A DNA stretch of 64,000 bases from Ardenticatena sp. (GTDB lineage: Bacteria; Chloroflexota; Anaerolineae; Ardenticatenales; Ardenticatenaceae), in NCBI GenBank assembly GCA_015487975.1, contig WFOS01000022.1, positions 1-64,000 of the forward strand, written 5' to 3'. Each line of letters starts with the position of its first letter. The first letter of the stretch is position 1. The position numbers and the translations under genes were made by a program. The notes under the pieces were generated by a model. The model saw only the letters and a list, made by a program, of their open reading frames with translations. It was not told the DNA's origin and did no database searches. This document shows positions 16,227-24,201 of this stretch, in pieces.

Positions 16227-18164
16227 TCATCGCGAAACGGATGGGACGAAAGCCTTGTACACCTTTCCAATATACGCCAACATAGGAATCGAAGCGCTTT
16301 GAGAGGTCGTCCCATATGAGGCCGAGAACGACACCTCACCCAACGAATATGTGCCCGGCGGATAGCCACTGACGTCAACTGTCAATGTGATACTTTGCTC
16401 ACCTTGGGGCGGCAAAGTGCCATTGGATGGTGTCACTTTGACATCGGCCGGCGCGGACGCGACTGCCCAATCCAGCGGATAATCACCGCTGTTGCGCAGG
16501 TACAAGCGCATTTCGACCTGAGTCTGTCCTTCTTCCACCATCAAAAGGAGTCTCTCCGTCGGGAGCACGAGCTCGGGCGGGCGCCCCAAAGCACCGGTAT
16601 GCGCTGCATCACGATGGAACATGGGCCAGGGCATGTCACCTACGCCATTTGCATCCGCCTCGAACCGCCAGAGATAGCCTTGTGATTGATCGTAATAGTT
16701 CCCTCCACCAATCCAAATTTCAACGCGCCCATCGTTATCCGCATCGGCAACCGCAGGCGAACCTTCGACAGTGTAGTAGGTGAAAAAGCGTTTCTCGAAC
16801 TGCCCATTGGCACTATAGACCTGCACATCCCACAGGAACGCAAAGAGAACTTCCATCTGCCCATCGTTATCGACATCAGCCACAGTTGGCGAGGAACGAA
16901 TGGCAGCATCGAAATTCTGCCCATCCCGCGGATAGACCGGCCAGCCGCTCACCAGTTCACCCGTATGATGCCACGCATACACCGCCCCTTTGCCCGGAAT
17001 GGGATCGCCACCAGTGGCATACGGATCACCAGAACCAATCACAATCTCCAGGTCGGCATCGCCATCCAAATCTGCAATGGCGGGGGAACTAAAACCCGGA
17101 TACACTGTGGGCTGAGGCCACCCCGGCGCATAGGGGAGCTTGGCCGGGTCGCTGTACTGTATGCTCGAATTGAACAGGTTGTCAGAACGGAAAACATAGA
17201 CATAGCGTGTTTCCGTGCGGCCACGGACATCCCACCAATGGTATCCCGTCCCAACCACAATTTCGAGTTTGCCATCATTGTCCAAGTCAGCAATAGCAGG
17301 AGAAGAATAGATGGTTTCGGGCATATCTCGACGAGCCAGCACATTGCCAAATCGATCGAAGACGTAGAGAAACCCACCCTGAAAGCCAGGAGTGCCATCT
17401 GGCAGGATGCCACCATCGCTAATGTCGGCGCCAATGACAATTTCTTGTTCGCCGTCTCCATTGAAGTCTGCACAGGCGGGTGAAGACCAGACCGTATCTG
17501 CATTGATGTACCCGCGCCCAGAGTCTGTCCAATCCCAATGCAGGTCGTTCCACAAAGAACGCCCAGTATGGTCGATCAGGTAGATGCGCTGGTCCCATGC
17601 ACCAAAAGCAATTTCCATATCACCATCATTGTCCAAGTCACACAGTGCGGGAGTCGAGAAGACACCATCTGTTTGCGGATGAGGCTCATAATAATCGTAG
17701 GTGTAAAACGTCCAGAGCACATTGCCATTGTGGTCATACGCACGTACGCCACCATTCCCCTGCGTATCCTGCGCCTCACCACCAAAACTCACCACAATTT
17801 CCATGTCGCCATTGCCATCGATGTCAGCCACTGAGGGCGACGAGTTGATGGATGATTCCAGCACACGTGCCCACTTGATGGTTCCATTTGCATTCAAGAC
17901 GACCAGTTTGGGTTGTTGCGTAAAGGTACAATTCGAGCCATCGTTATTGCAACGTTTCCGCGTTGTCCCCACCAGAATTTCATCTTTTCCATCACCATCG
18001 ATATCAGCAATGGTGGGAGACGAAAAAATGACATGACCGGCACCCAGTGCAAAGTTGTCGCCCACCCACGTCAGATCATCAGTGTTCGCCAACCCCTTCG
18101 ATGTCGAAAGGAACGCCACCCCCATGACACAAACGATCATCACTATGTACCGAACGGATTTCAT
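16227..18164 (-). CDS. Exported VCBS/FG-GAP-repeat beta-propeller protein
   Basis: 645 residues: a Sec signal peptide (YIVMIVCVMGVAFLSTSKGLA) then eight repeats of the form SSPxxADxDxDGxxEIVxG (SSPTIADIDGDGKDEILVG first, GSPAVADADNDGRVEIWIG last) spread over about residues 45-530. Each DxDxDG loop is a calcium site as in integrin-type FG-GAP propellers. After the propeller come WPMFHRDAAHTGALG and an Ig-like domain of about 90 residues. The last residues, FVPSVSR, match the C-terminal tail of two other exported proteins here. A structural or adhesive surface role is likely; no enzyme motif is visible. Confidence 0.9.
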   Translation of the reverse strand: MKSVRYIVMIVCVMGVAFLSTSKGLANTDDLTWVGDNFALGAGHVIFSSPTIADIDGDGKDEILVGTTRKRCNNDGSNCTFTQQPKLVVLNANGTIKWARVLESSINSSPSVADIDGNGDMEIVVSFGGEAQDTQGNGGVRAYDHNGNVLWTFYTYDYYEPHPQTDGVFSTPALCDLDNDGDMEIAFGAWDQRIYLIDHTGRSLWNDLHWDWTDSGRGYINADTVWSSPACADFNGDGEQEIVIGADISDGGILPDGTPGFQGGFLYVFDRFGNVLARRDMPETIYSSPAIADLDNDGKLEIVVGTGYHWWDVRGRTETRYVYVFRSDNLFNSSIQYSDPAKLPYAPGWPQPTVYPGFSSPAIADLDGDADLEIVIGSGDPYATGGDPIPGKGAVYAWHHTGELVSGWPVYPRDGQNFDAAIRSSPTVADVDNDGQMEVLFAFLWDVQVYSANGQFEKRFFTYYTVEGSPAVADADNDGRVEIWIGGGNYYDQSQGYLWRFEADANGVGDMPWPMFHRDAAHTGALGRPPELVLPTERLLLMVEEGQTQVEMRLYLRNSGDYPLDWAVASAPADVKVTPSNGTLPPQGEQSITLTVDVSGYPPGTYSLGEVSFSASYGTTSQSASIPMLAYIGKVYKAFVPSVSR

Positions 18165-18281
18165 TCGTCATCCTCCTCATGTTGCTGCAACGAGAGCTTT
18201 TTGGGCTATCGTTCAGTGTACGAGGAGGGTATGTGGAATGGTATAGCCTCTTGGTCGTGGGCAACGGGGCATCAGTCCCGC

Positions 18282-18303
18282 ACCGGTGAGATGTCATACC
18301 GGT
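18282..18303. repeat. Short inverted repeat upstream of the VCBS-repeat gene
   Basis: ACCGGT occurs at 18282-18287 and 18298-18303, each self-complementary, 10 bp apart. It may be an operator or chance; no clear promoter was found beside it. Confidence 0.35.
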
Positions 18304-18348
18304 ACTCTGGGTATTTTGTTCGAGATCATCGAAGAACCAAGCAGGAAC

Positions 18349-18373
18349 AAAAAAATACGGCCTGGTGGGCCGT
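18349..18373 (-). terminator. Terminator of the rml/phosphatase/DUF3090/SCO1664 gene train
   Basis: ACGGCC (18357-18362) and GGCCGT (18368-18373) form a stem with a 5-nt loop; on the minus strand seven T residues follow after an A. Confidence 0.8.
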
Positions 18374-18397
18374 TTTGCATCTCGGTACACGAGAGTA

Positions 18398-19111
18398 TCA
18401 GACCATCGGCCAGGGAATATGCCGCCCCGGCCCTGGCAATGGGTAGTGCTTCTGCGCTAGGAAGGTATGGGCACGTTTGACCAATGCCGCAATTTCTTCT
18501 TCGCTCAAATAAGCCCGCAATTCCCTCGCGACATCACCTTCTGGGGTGATACGCGGCAGAAGGTGTTCCACAGCGTGCAAAATGTGAGACGGCACAGGCT
18601 GCCCCGCCAAGTCCCACAAAACTGTGCGCAGCTTGGGTTCGACGTGGAAACAAATGCCATGATCGATACACCAAAAGCGTCCATGTCCATCACGCAGAAT
18701 ATGCCCCGCCTTGCGGTCGGCATTGTTGGCAAGCACATCGAAGGCAACAATGTAGGGCACTACCCGATTGGCTTCTTCGCGAAAGGTAAAATAATGCTCG
18801 TTGGGATCATGCTCGATAAAGACCTGCACCATACCAGGGCCATGCGGTCCTTCTCGGTAGACGGTCGGCGGAACGAGTCCCCATCCCAGGGCCTCACTCA
18901 ACACGTATGCAGCCACCTCGCGCTTGCTGAGTGTGCCTGTCGGGAAATCCCACAACGGCCGTTCACCCCGCGTTGGCTTGTACACCACCAGCATTTCATG
19001 CTCGGCATCGCGCACCGTCCCAAGAAACGTATAGTTGGAACTCCACGGAATGAGCCCTTCCAGTTCGAGTATGCCATTACGCAGGGTATCCAGTACAGTT
19101 TGGTCGGTCAT
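18398..19111 (-). CDS. SCO1664-family protein, remote PI3/4-kinase-like fold
   Basis: About 237 residues. Recognised by the stretch ILELEGLIPWSSNYTFLGTVRD, VVYKPTRGERPLWDFPTGTL, the kinase-like core FDVLANNADRKAGHIL (catalytic-loop-like NNADRK) and WCIDHGICFH (DxG-like metal site). The family is known mainly from Actinobacteria and Chloroflexi and shows distant similarity to phosphatidylinositol 3/4-kinases; substrate unknown. The start is unsure: ATG 19111, or TTG 19132 which would give a TTGA overlap with the DUF3090 gene. It is third in a conserved trio with a histidine phosphatase and DUF3090. Confidence 0.85.
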   Translation of the reverse strand: MTDQTVLDTLRNGILELEGLIPWSSNYTFLGTVRDAEHEMLVVYKPTRGERPLWDFPTGTLSKREVAAYVLSEALGWGLVPPTVYREGPHGPGMVQVFIEHDPNEHYFTFREEANRVVPYIVAFDVLANNADRKAGHILRDGHGRFWCIDHGICFHVEPKLRTVLWDLAGQPVPSHILHAVEHLLPRITPEGDVARELRAYLSEEEIAALVKRAHTFLAQKHYPLPGPGRHIPWPMV

Positions 19112-19128
19112 CTGATTGTGTGTATCAC

Positions 19129-19650
19129 TCAATCATGGGCGTGGCCATTACTGCGTGGGCAAAAGTGCCCTTCGGGGTCAATGGGACGACCACACAAGGG
19201 GCAGATGGGGCGCCCAGCCGCTACGACCTGGCGAGCATGACGAGCCAGCGCCGCCAGTTGTGTACGTGTCGCCCAGAAACGTACGAGCGACGGCTCATCA
19301 TCCTCTCCAAACGTGAGCTCCTGCGCTGCCACGACGACCAGATCGCGCTCGGGGTCATAGCCCAACCCCATTTGCGCCACCCGGAAGAGGGCTTGTACGG
19401 GCTGACGGAGTGTCAATGCCTCACGGGGAATATCATCGGCAATGGCAGGCGGCAATTCGCGCTCTTCTTCCAGCTCTTCGAGCAATTGCTCGATGGCATT
19501 GGCAAGCGCCTGTGCCTGTTCTTTTTCGATGATGAGCGAGACAACCTGCTCACCATCACTGCCTTGCAAGAAAAAGACACGTTGACCAGGCTCACCAATC
19601 GTCCCCACCGTGATATGGTCCACAGGTCCAAGTTCGTACACGTCACCCAT
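19129..19650 (-). CDS. DUF3090 family protein with C-terminal zinc ribbon
   Basis: About 173 residues starting MGDVYELGPVDHITVGTIGEPGQRVFFLQ, the typical DUF3090 opening, then a Glu-rich helix (QLLEELEEERELPP) and a core FRVAQMGLGYDPERDLVVVAAQE. The C-terminus carries CPLCGRPIDPEGHFCPRSNGH, three Cys plus His as a probable zinc ribbon. Function unknown. The start at 19650 overlaps the stop of the phosphatase gene by 8 bp; ATG 19665 is possible but less like the family. It belongs to the phosphatase-DUF3090-SCO1664 trio. Confidence 0.87.
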   Translation of the reverse strand: MGDVYELGPVDHITVGTIGEPGQRVFFLQGSDGEQVVSLIIEKEQAQALANAIEQLLEELEEERELPPAIADDIPREALTLRQPVQALFRVAQMGLGYDPERDLVVVAAQELTFGEDDEPSLVRFWATRTQLAALARHARQVVAAGRPICPLCGRPIDPEGHFCPRSNGHAHD

Positions 19651-20305
19651 TGTCGGCTTCTCCATTGGCTGCTTCTGGCACCCACGGGCGCGGCACATGC
19701 GCCGTATCGTTCACGGAGAGCACGTGTGGCACGCCCTCTTTGGGAAAACCGATCACCGAAATCGATGCCGGGCTGACAACAAACCGCTGAAAGTGGTCGA
19801 GATGCGTTCCACTGTACCATGCGATGATGGCTTTGATGACATCCGAATGGGCAACGATGATGGCACGCTCCTTTTCGCCCAGTGTCGCAACGACCTGCTC
19901 AACCCCAGCCACAGCCCGCTGTTGCATTTCCGCCACGCTTTCCCCGCCAGGGAAACGCATGCGGCTCGGTGTCTGTTGCACAACACGCCAGAGCGGCTCA
20001 TCGCGCAGGGCTTTGAGTTCGCGGCCTTCCCAAGCACCAAAATCGACCTCAATGACGGCGTCTAGCAGGTTGATGGACAAGCCGATGCGCTGGGACAAAG
20101 GAGTGGCGGTTTCCACTGCACGCTCCATGGGGCTGCTGTAAATAGCGCGAAACGCATGGCGCATGTGTTCGACATAGAGCCGTTCGGCAAGGGCTTCGGC
20201 CTGTTGTTTTCCTTCGGCGTTGAGGTGGACGCCTGGCAGACGCCCTGCCAGGCGCTTGCCTACCCAATCATTTGTCGCATGACGCACCAAAAAAATACGT
20301 TTCAT
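19643..20305 (-). CDS. Histidine phosphatase family protein, MSMEG_4193-like
   Basis: A 220-residue phosphoglycerate-mutase-fold enzyme with the phospho-acceptor motif FLVRHATNDWVG (RHG variant RHA), GKRLAGRLPGVHLNAEG, YSSPMERAVETA (second Arg), EVDFGAWEG and the second His in IIVAHSDVIKAIIA. It resembles the MSMEG_4193 group found next to DUF3090 and SCO1664-type genes. The natural substrate is unknown. The gene follows rmlB by 19 bp on the same strand and overlaps the DUF3090 gene, so it is probably expressed with rmlAB. Confidence 0.9.
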   Translation of the reverse strand: MKRIFLVRHATNDWVGKRLAGRLPGVHLNAEGKQQAEALAERLYVEHMRHAFRAIYSSPMERAVETATPLSQRIGLSINLLDAVIEVDFGAWEGRELKALRDEPLWRVVQQTPSRMRFPGGESVAEMQQRAVAGVEQVVATLGEKERAIIVAHSDVIKAIIAWYSGTHLDHFQRFVVSPASISVIGFPKEGVPHVLSVNDTAHVPRPWVPEAANGEADNG

Positions 20306-20324
20306 GGCCGAAGCCCCATTCCTT

Positions 20325-21356
20325 TCATTCTCCTTGCTTCAACACGCGCCGATTGCCGTATTGTTGTTCGTAATAGCGCTCGAACGCTTCATCGCGAATG
20401 GCACGCCACCACCACTCATTTTCGACATACCAGCGCACTGTCTTGCGGATGGCTTCTTCGGGGGTGTGTTGCGGTTCCCACCCCAGCGCCCGAATTTTGG
20501 AGATATCCATGGCATAGCGTCGGTCGTGGCCGGCGCGGTCTTCCACGTGCTGGATGAGTGAGCGGGGCTTACCCAATTCATCCAAAATGATTTCAACCAT
20601 GCGCAAGTTTTCGATTTCCTGCCCGGTGCCCACGTTGTAGATTTCGCCAATTTTACCTTTATGCAGCACCAGGTCGATGGCTTCGCAGTGATCCATGACA
20701 TAGTGGTAATCGCGCAGCTGGCGGCCATCTCCATAGACGGGAAGCGGCAGGTCTTGCAAAGCATTGGTCGTGAAGAGTGGTACTACCTTTTCGGGATACT
20801 GGTAGGGGCCAATGTTGTTGGCGCCCCGTGTGATCGTGATGGGCAAGCCATACGTGACGTAGTACGCATGCACCAACAAATCGGCGCCCGTTTTGCTGGC
20901 CGAATAGGGAGAGCGCGGGCGCACGGGGTCATCTTCGGCTGCGCGGTCGCCATCCTCGACGTGGCCATATACTTCATCGGTGCTGATCTGGTGATAGCGT
21001 TCCAATCCGAATGTGCGGGCGGCTTCCAGCAAGGTGTATGTCCCAATCACATCGGTCTGGACAAACGCACCAGGGTTCATAATCGAACGATCGACGTGCG
21101 TTTCGGCCGCAAAATTGACGATTGTGTCAATATCGTATTCACGAATGGTCTGTGCCACGGCATCGGCATCACAAATATCACCGCGCACAAAGGCAAACCG
21201 TGGGTGGTCCATCACATCGTGCAGGTTTTCCAAACGCCCTGCGTAGGTCAACTTGTCGAAGACCACGATGCGATACGTCTCGTACTTTTGCAGCATGTAG
21301 CGCACAAAGTTACATCCAATGAAGCCTGCGCCACCTGTCACCAAAATGTTCTTCAT
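20325..21356 (-). CDS. rmlB: dTDP-glucose 4,6-dehydratase
   Basis: A 343-residue extended SDR enzyme with the NAD site TGGAGFIG near residue 7, the catalytic STDEVYG (Asp/Glu for dehydration), SASKTGADLL in place of the usual YSASKA pattern with Tyr in RSPYSASK, and NNIGPYQYPEKVVPLF, all hallmarks of RmlB. It converts dTDP-glucose to dTDP-4-keto-6-deoxyglucose, the branch point to dTDP-rhamnose and other deoxysugars. It follows rmlA by 35 bp. No rmlC or rmlD is in the window, so the final sugar is undetermined. Confidence 0.95.
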   Translation of the reverse strand: MKNILVTGGAGFIGCNFVRYMLQKYETYRIVVFDKLTYAGRLENLHDVMDHPRFAFVRGDICDADAVAQTIREYDIDTIVNFAAETHVDRSIMNPGAFVQTDVIGTYTLLEAARTFGLERYHQISTDEVYGHVEDGDRAAEDDPVRPRSPYSASKTGADLLVHAYYVTYGLPITITRGANNIGPYQYPEKVVPLFTTNALQDLPLPVYGDGRQLRDYHYVMDHCEAIDLVLHKGKIGEIYNVGTGQEIENLRMVEIILDELGKPRSLIQHVEDRAGHDRRYAMDISKIRALGWEPQHTPEEAIRKTVRWYVENEWWWRAIRDEAFERYYEQQYGNRRVLKQGE

Positions 21357-21391
21357 GAAACAACTCCTCTCTACGAGCAGAATGTTCGTTG

Positions 21392-22462
21392 TTAGATGAC
21401 ACCTACCTTGGAATTGTCGGCCAGTGTCATTTTATACGCTTTGGGTTTGTAAGGCGAACGGGTCAATTCCACATTGCGCCCAATCAGGCTATCAATCAGC
21501 CGCGGAATTTCGCGGATGACCGTGCCTTCCAGCACGATGCTGTGCTCGATTTCGCTCTCTTCGATGACGACATCATGGTAGATACTCGTGAAAGGTCCGA
21601 TATAACTGTTCACGATACGCGTGTTTTCACCAATAATCGTTGGCCCACGAATAACGCTATTGATGATTTCGGCACCTTTCTGAATGGTGACACGTCCCTG
21701 GATGGTGCTATCGCGGTCCACATAGCCTTCGATGACAGGCTCGGTCATTTCTTCGAGCACCAGGTCGTTCGCGGCAAGCATGTCGATGGGCTTCCCGGTG
21801 TCAATCCACCAGCCACGGTGAATGTACGGGTGGACTTTGTAGCCATGGTCGATCAGCCACTGAATCGCGTCGGTGATTTCCAGTTCACCGCGCCACGAGG
21901 GTTTGATGCTGTTGACCGCTTCATGAATGTGATGGTCGAACATGTAAATGCCCACCAACGCCAAGTTGCTGGGTGGGTTGCGCGGCTTTTCGACCAGGCG
22001 GACAATCTCGCGCGTATCGGGGTCGAGTTCGGCAACGCCGTAATGCTGAGGCTCGTCCACCGGCGTGAGCACCACCTGACAATTCCACGCACTCTGCTCG
22101 AATTCGCGAATCAGTGGTGCAATGCCCCCCTGAATCACATTATCGCCCAGGAACATGACAAAACGCTCATCCCCCAGAAAATCACGCGAGATTTTGACGG
22201 CGTGGGCTAGACCGAGCGGGGCTTCTTGGTGAATGTACGTAATGTCGACACCCCAGCGCCGTCCACGTCCCACAGCCCCTTTGATTTCATCGGCCGTATC
22301 GCCAACCACAATGCCAATCTCGGTGATGCCCGCATCGGCAATGGTTTCGATCACACGAAAGAGGACGGGCTTGTTGGCAACAGGAACAAGCTGTTTGGCA
22401 CGCGTATACGTCAAAGGATAGAGGCGTGTGCCTTTGCCACCACTGAGAATCAATCCTTTCAT
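21392..22462 (-). CDS. rmlA: Glucose-1-phosphate thymidylyltransferase, long form
   Basis: A 356-residue nucleotidyltransferase with the activation motif LSGGKGTRLYPLTYTRAKQLVPVANKP, FLGDNVIQGG as the metal-binding site, VEKPRNPPSNLALVGIYMF and a C-terminal left-handed beta-helix of about 110 residues (PVIEGYVDRDSTIQGRVTI...). The extra helix marks the long RmlA type. It makes dTDP-glucose for RmlB. It is the first gene of the train rmlA-rmlB-phosphatase-DUF3090-SCO1664, with AAGGAG ahead of the ATG. A strong terminator of the preceding cpsD-like gene lies about 40 bp upstream of its start. Confidence 0.94.
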   Translation of the reverse strand: MKGLILSGGKGTRLYPLTYTRAKQLVPVANKPVLFRVIETIADAGITEIGIVVGDTADEIKGAVGRGRRWGVDITYIHQEAPLGLAHAVKISRDFLGDERFVMFLGDNVIQGGIAPLIREFEQSAWNCQVVLTPVDEPQHYGVAELDPDTREIVRLVEKPRNPPSNLALVGIYMFDHHIHEAVNSIKPSWRGELEITDAIQWLIDHGYKVHPYIHRGWWIDTGKPIDMLAANDLVLEEMTEPVIEGYVDRDSTIQGRVTIQKGAEIINSVIRGPTIIGENTRIVNSYIGPFTSIYHDVVIEESEIEHSIVLEGTVIREIPRLIDSLIGRNVELTRSPYKPKAYKMTLADNSKVGVI

Positions 22463-22500
22463 GGCTACGCTCCTTTGCTTTGCCGTCTAGGTCGTTCAAG

Positions 22501-22542
22501 AAAAAAGCGTCATTCGTCTGAGAGAGATCGACGAATGACGCT
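22501..22542 (-). terminator. Terminator of the wzz-cpsD-like operon
   Basis: AGCGTCATTCGTC (22506-22518) and GACGAATGACGCT (22530-22542) form a 13-bp stem with an 11-nt loop, followed on the minus strand by TTTTTT. It is the longest hairpin stem I found. Confidence 0.92.
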
Positions 22543-22561
22543 ATCATCTCATGTCGAACGA

Positions 22562-23230
22562 TCAATATTCGCTGACGTCCACGTCCACATCCACGTCGGT
22601 CAACACGCTGCCGACGATACGCGCCTTTACCTGGTCGAGCAGTTCACGCGCCCGTGCCGCTTGCTCGCGGCGCGTTTTGCCCGCCCGCAATACCAGCAAG
22701 ACCCCATCAGTGCGCGTTGCCAGCACGCTCGCATCCGTGACGGGGACAACAGGCGGCGCATCGAAAATCACGATATCGGCGCGTTCGCGCAAGGCTTCGA
22801 TAATGGCTTGCATCTGGGGTGACGCAATCAATTCAGCAGGATTGGGTGGCGTACCGCCACTGGTGAGCACCCACAATCCCTCCACACCAGTAGGTTGCAG
22901 TGGCAGTTCATCCAGCAGTTCGGGACGGCGCATCATATCCGTCAATCCTGGTTCCAGCGGCAATCCGAAAAGGGTGTGCAAGCTGGGGTGACGCAGGTCG
23001 GCATCCACCAAAATCACACGCTTGTTGGCTTGCGCCAGGACAACGGCCAGATTGGCTGCTGTCACCGTTGCCCCCTCACCAGGGCCAGGTGCAGCAACCA
23101 CCAGCGTTTCGATTTTGCCCGTCAAGGCCGCAAATTCCAGGTTCGTGCGCAACCGCCGATACGCTTCCGCCGCCGCCGATTGCGGCTCCTTCACCGTTAC
23201 CAAGTTGAGCGTAGATGTGCGTGTACTCAT
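22562..23230 (-). CDS. CpsD/CapB-type tyrosine kinase-like protein with altered Walker A
   Basis: A 222-residue BY-kinase-like protein. The N-terminal SAAAEAYRRLRTNLEFA is the usual linker to the Wzz partner, Walker A' (RVILVDADLRHPSL, Asp76/Asp78) and Walker B (DIVIFDAPPV) are intact. In Walker A the expected GEGKST is GEGATV: the ATP-binding lysine is Ala54. The C-terminus has only one tyrosine, the final residue, instead of a tyrosine cluster, after an Asp-Val repeat (DVDVDVDV). It follows the Wzz-like gene by 24 bp. It may be a non-catalytic regulator of polysaccharide chain length, or use ATP atypically. Confidence 0.87.
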   Translation of the reverse strand: MSTRTSTLNLVTVKEPQSAAAEAYRRLRTNLEFAALTGKIETLVVAAPGPGEGATVTAANLAVVLAQANKRVILVDADLRHPSLHTLFGLPLEPGLTDMMRRPELLDELPLQPTGVEGLWVLTSGGTPPNPAELIASPQMQAIIEALRERADIVIFDAPPVVPVTDASVLATRTDGVLLVLRAGKTRREQAARARELLDQVKARIVGSVLTDVDVDVDVSEY

Positions 23231-23254
23231 CGATCATCACCTCTCGGTTGAATG

Positions 23255-23977
23255 TCAGGAGCGCCGGAATGCCGGGCGGCGCGACGTGTGGGCAACGTGC
23301 TCTGTGACCGTGTGCAAGTCCGCGGCGGGGGGAATTTTCCCCAGCACCATCACATTCGCCCCCACATACCGCTTGATATCTTCACTCGTTTTGATGGTGT
23401 TGTCCATGAATTCAAGCGCCAGCACAATCAAGCCGCCAATCACCACCCCCAACAACGCCCCTGCAATGGCATTGATGGTAGGCCGTGGGCGGAACAATGT
23501 GCCAGGCCCAGCATACTCTAAAATGGAAACATCCACGCGGTCTTCTTTCCGCTGCTCCTGGTTGAACGCCTTGATTTCGGCCACGAATTCTTCGGCCACC
23601 GCATTGGCAATTTTCTGCGTCATCATCGGATCGGTGTCCACCACGTCCACTTGCAACAACAAATCCGATTCAATGGGGCTGACGGTAATTTTCGCCGCCA
23701 GGTCGTATGGCGACAGGTCGAGCTGATGCTCGGCGGCCACCGTTTGCGCCATTTGCACCGATTTGATGCGCTGGGCGTAGTTGCGCATCACCTGTTTGAC
23801 CGTCTGCTGCAACCCCCAGTCCAGCCGTGCCGGCATAACACTGATTCGCACGGATGAACGGTACTGGGGTGTTTGCGCTTTGCTCAGCATATAGGCGGCA
23901 CCACCTGTGAGCAACGTCAACAAGAAAATAATCCAACCACGCCGCACGATGATGCGCCAGTAATCACGCCATTCCAT
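23255..23977 (-). CDS. Wzz/YveK-type chain-length determinant membrane protein
   Basis: About 240 residues with one membrane segment near the N-terminus (GWIIFLLTLLTGGAAYMLS), an extracytoplasmic alpha/beta region with the coiled central part, and a second segment near residue 185 (AIAGALLGVVIGGLIVLALEFMD). The conserved AGPGTLFRPRPTIN Pro-rich stretch precedes the second segment. The tail after it (IKRYVGANVMVLGKIP) contacts the cytoplasmic kinase in known systems. ATG 23977 has AGGAGG well placed; the longer frame lacks an SD. Together with the CpsD-like gene it would control polysaccharide length. Confidence 0.88.
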   Translation of the reverse strand: MEWRDYWRIIVRRGWIIFLLTLLTGGAAYMLSKAQTPQYRSSVRISVMPARLDWGLQQTVKQVMRNYAQRIKSVQMAQTVAAEHQLDLSPYDLAAKITVSPIESDLLLQVDVVDTDPMMTQKIANAVAEEFVAEIKAFNQEQRKEDRVDVSILEYAGPGTLFRPRPTINAIAGALLGVVIGGLIVLALEFMDNTIKTSEDIKRYVGANVMVLGKIPPAADLHTVTEHVAHTSRRPAFRRS

Positions 23978-24064
23978 ACGAACAATCCTCCTTGTGCATT
24001 CCTCGCGCAAGGCGCTGAGGTCTGGCAAGAAAAGAGCGGGCCTTGCGGCTCGCCATGCGGGCAC

Positions 24065-24093
24065 ATTCTAGCACGGGCAAGAAGACACGCCAA
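24065..24093 (-). promoter_or_regulatory. Candidate promoter of the wzz-cpsD-like operon
   Basis: On the minus strand TTGGCG (24093-24088), 17-bp spacer, TAGAAT (24070-24065). The leader of about 80 nt contains GCAAGGC and GCCTTGC arms (24007-24013 and 24040-24046) that could pair. Confidence 0.6.
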
Positions 24094-24129
24094 TTTGGTT
24101 TTCACCAAAAGGTGTAAATCACAAAATTG

Positions 24130-24138
24130 TGGTATACT
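24130..24138 (+). promoter_or_regulatory. Extended -10 promoter of the FHA-winged-helix gene
   Basis: TGG followed by TATACT (24133-24138). No good -35 box is present at the right distance, as is common for extended -10 promoters. Confidence 0.55.
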
Positions 24139-24201
24139 GGTATCATCGCAACAACCACGGGCTGTTGGCAACAGATCCATCCCAAATCAGGAAGACCCAC
24201 G

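Noticed and set aside
21389..22210. 273-residue antisense frame over rmlA
   Set aside because: rmlA has all family motifs; the other frame is a shadow.
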